The notes under the pieces were generated by a model, which saw only the letters and a list, made by a program, of their open reading frames with translations, had not been told where the DNA came from and did not search any database. From the NCBI GenBank assembly GCA_013349485.1, contig DUZM01000212.1, positions 1 through 7,195 on the forward strand: a DNA stretch of 7,195 bases, written 5' to 3'. A program made the position numbers and the translations under genes. Below, in pieces: positions 6,117 through 7,195 of this stretch. Positions within the stretch are counted from its first letter, which is position 1. Each line of letters opens with the position of its first letter. Source of the DNA: Candidatus Hydrogenedentota bacterium. Its GTDB lineage: Bacteria; Hydrogenedentota; Hydrogenedentia; Hydrogenedentales; SLHB01.

Positions 6117-6160
6117 CCGTCATTGCGAGGAGCGAGTCCCCGAGCGACGCGGCAATCGCT
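6117..6160. repeat. Interspersed palindromic repeat of the CATTGCGAGGAGCGA type
   Basis: CCGTCATTGCGAGGAGCGAG begins the element, and it continues to ACGCGGCAATCGC. The ends ATTGC (6122-6126) and GCAAT (6152-6156) are inverted, and the inner arms GCGAG/CGAGCG are partly complementary. The wording closely matches a repeat I know from many unrelated bacterial genomes (CGTCATTGCGAGGAGC...GCAATC), where copies lie between genes. A second short CATTGCGAG occurs at 6050-6058. Function is unknown. It occupies the gap between the secreted-protein and beta-helix genes. Confidence 0.65.
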
Positions 6161-6175
6161 TTTCGCAGTCGCCTC

Positions 6176-6197
6176 GCCCGTAACGAAAGGAACGGGC
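6176..6197 (+). repeat. Small hairpin next to the interspersed repeat
   Basis: GCCCGT (6176-6181) pairs perfectly with ACGGGC (6192-6197) over the 10-base loop AACGAAAGGA. It may be the right end of the adjacent repeat element or a weak 3' hairpin for the secreted-protein transcript 160 bases upstream. No T-run follows. Otherwise 6016-6270 holds nothing I recognise. Confidence 0.35.
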
Positions 6198-6270
6198 TGT
6201 CTGAACCTCTCTCGGTGGCGTCAATGAAGAGTGGGCGCCTTTCAACTTCTAGCGGATGCGGAGATAGCCT

Positions 6271-7195
6271 ATGCTGCACCAAATCACAATATCGGGAAGT
6301 CAAAGCCTGGCCTTTTGGCCAATACTCATAGCCATGATAAACGCTCATCCCGAAGTCACAGGGCGCTCCGAGGGCGGCGAAAAAGCCGTTATCCGCGTCG
6401 GGATAACTGAGGGCGACATCTGCGCCACGGACAACCGTGCCCTTCAAGCCGCAATGGACTACGTCGCGGGCCTCGGCGGCGGCACCGTGCAGATCGCCCC
6501 AGGCACATACCCCATGCGAAACGCGCTCACGCTCCGCGACCATGTCCGCGTCGTCGGCGTACCGGGCGAGACGGTATTGGCCATTTGCGACACGGCCCAG
6601 TCGCCCCTCGCCAAAGACGGCGACTGCAATCAGCGCGAGATCTCGCTGGCCGATCCCGCCGGGTTCCGCGTAGGCGACGGCGTCGCCGTTTCCGACACCC
6701 GCTATGGCGGCGGGTTCTGCGTGACAACCGCTACGTTAACCGGCCTCCGGGACGCGAATGTGTTCGCCATTTCACGGCCGTTGTATCTCGATTATTGCGT
6801 TTCGAAATGCGCCACAGCCCGGCTTGTGTTCCCCGGCGTGCGCGGCGACCAGATTACGCACGCCGCCATCGAGGGCCTGACCATCGAAGGCAACCGCGAA
6901 AACTCGAGTTGGCTCGATGGATGCCGCGGCGGCGGCATCTATCTGTTCGAATGCAACGATGTCGTCATCCGCAACTGCGTCGTGCGCGGCTACAACGGCG
7001 ACGGCGTCAGTTTCCAGGTCTCCAGCGACGTCATAGTCGAAGACTGCCGCGTCGAGGGCAACGCCGGATGCGGACTGCATCCCGGCAGCGGCTCGCAACG
7101 CCCAATCGTCCGCCACAACCACTCTGTCGGAAACGACGGCGAGGGCATGTTCGTCTGTTGGCGCGTCCAACACGGCCTGTTCGAAGCCAACGAAC
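6271..7195 (+). CDS. Right-handed parallel beta-helix (pectin-lyase-like) protein, N-terminal part (runs off right edge)
   Basis: 308 residues are visible and the frame is open at the edge. Residues 54-80 (TDNRALQAAMDYVAGLGGGT, then VQIAPGTY) are the N-terminal cap and first coil typical of pectate-lyase-superfamily proteins, followed by LRDHVRVVG. From about 198 the chain shows stacked coil repeats: IEGLTIEGN, GGIYLFECNDVVIRNCVVRG, DGVSFQVSSDVIVEDCRVEGN, CGLHPGSGSQRPIVRHNHSVGNDGEG and HGLFEANE, with regularly spaced Asn, Cys and Gly. Such proteins often bind or cleave polysaccharides, but no catalytic residues can be assigned and many members have unknown substrates. The ATG at 6271 follows an in-frame TAG (6265-6267) and has GGAG 7 bases upstream; an ATG at 6334 is possible but has no ribosome binding site. 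There is no clear signal peptide, only a short hydrophobic stretch (residues 13-24). Recognisable homology starts near residue 38, so the first 30 residues may be a replaced or miscalled leader. Confidence 0.85.
   Translation, partial: MLHQITISGSQSLAFWPILIAMINAHPEVTGRSEGGEKAVIRVGITEGDICATDNRALQAAMDYVAGLGGGTVQIAPGTYPMRNALTLRDHVRVVGVPGETVLAICDTAQSPLAKDGDCNQREISLADPAGFRVGDGVAVSDTRYGGGFCVTTATLTGLRDANVFAISRPLYLDYCVSKCATARLVFPGVRGDQITHAAIEGLTIEGNRENSSWLDGCRGGGIYLFECNDVVIRNCVVRGYNGDGVSFQVSSDVIVEDCRVEGNAGCGLHPGSGSQRPIVRHNHSVGNDGEGMFVCWRVQHGLFEANE

Noticed and set aside
6015..6227. Short frame starting in the TAATG overlap after the secreted protein, suggesting translational coupling
   Set aside because: It runs through the interspersed repeat, has Arg/Ser-rich composition and no family resemblance. 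The overlap looks accidental.
6049..6543. Minus-strand open frame of 164 codons upstream of and into the beta-helix gene
   Set aside because: It covers the repeat and the antisense of the clearly recognisable pectin-lyase-like N-terminus. There is no family match and no ribosome binding site.
6772..7173. Minus-strand open frame of 133 codons rich in Ala, Val and Asp
   Set aside because: This is the exact antisense of the beta-helix coil repeats. The regular Asp/Val composition mirrors the GAC/GTC codons of the real gene.

Overview
The window looks like chromosome from a GC-rich bacterium. Its gene families are housekeeping enzymes, a DUF1844 protein, secreted or beta-helix proteins and a Gfo/Idh/MocA oxidoreductase. 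This mix would suit a Planctomycetota-, Lentisphaerota- or Hydrogenedentota-like lineage, but that is inference from gene content and intergenic repeat style. No rRNA or other taxonomic marker is present. I see no tRNA, rRNA, CRISPR array, transposase, phage gene or recognisable defence system.

The left 4.4 kb is read from the minus strand. In transcription order (right to left) it holds ndk (nucleoside diphosphate kinase), a 29-residue very basic protein, a DUF1844 protein, purA (adenylosuccinate synthetase), a homocysteine S-methyltransferase-like gene, a GNAT acetyltransferase remnant, and the N-terminal third of a Gfo/Idh/MocA oxidoreductase that runs off the left edge. Gaps of 44 to 221 bases separate most of these genes, and several gaps carry GC-rich hairpins. 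They are therefore probably several short transcription units rather than one tight operon.

The right 2.7 kb is read from the plus strand. A divergent intergenic region with a plausible sigma70-type promoter and a perfect AGGAGG leads into a 452-residue secreted protein of unknown function, whose repeats suggest a beta-propeller. About 255 bases follow that contain a 'CATTGCGAGGAGCGA'-type interspersed palindrome. The last gene encodes a right-handed beta-helix (pectin-lyase-like) protein and runs off the right edge.

Functionally, ndk and purA both serve purine nucleotide supply, and the 29-residue protein looks like a ribosome-associated peptide, so the central block is growth-related housekeeping. 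The outer genes are accessory sugar or polysaccharide-type functions, judged by family only.

The most notable feature is near position 780. The methyltransferase reading frame stops resembling its family immediately after the first Cys of the zinc-binding GGCC motif. A GNAT domain lacking its N-terminal part continues in another frame with no gap. This looks like a deletion that joined two neighbouring genes, or an assembly join. I found no convincing new multi-gene system.
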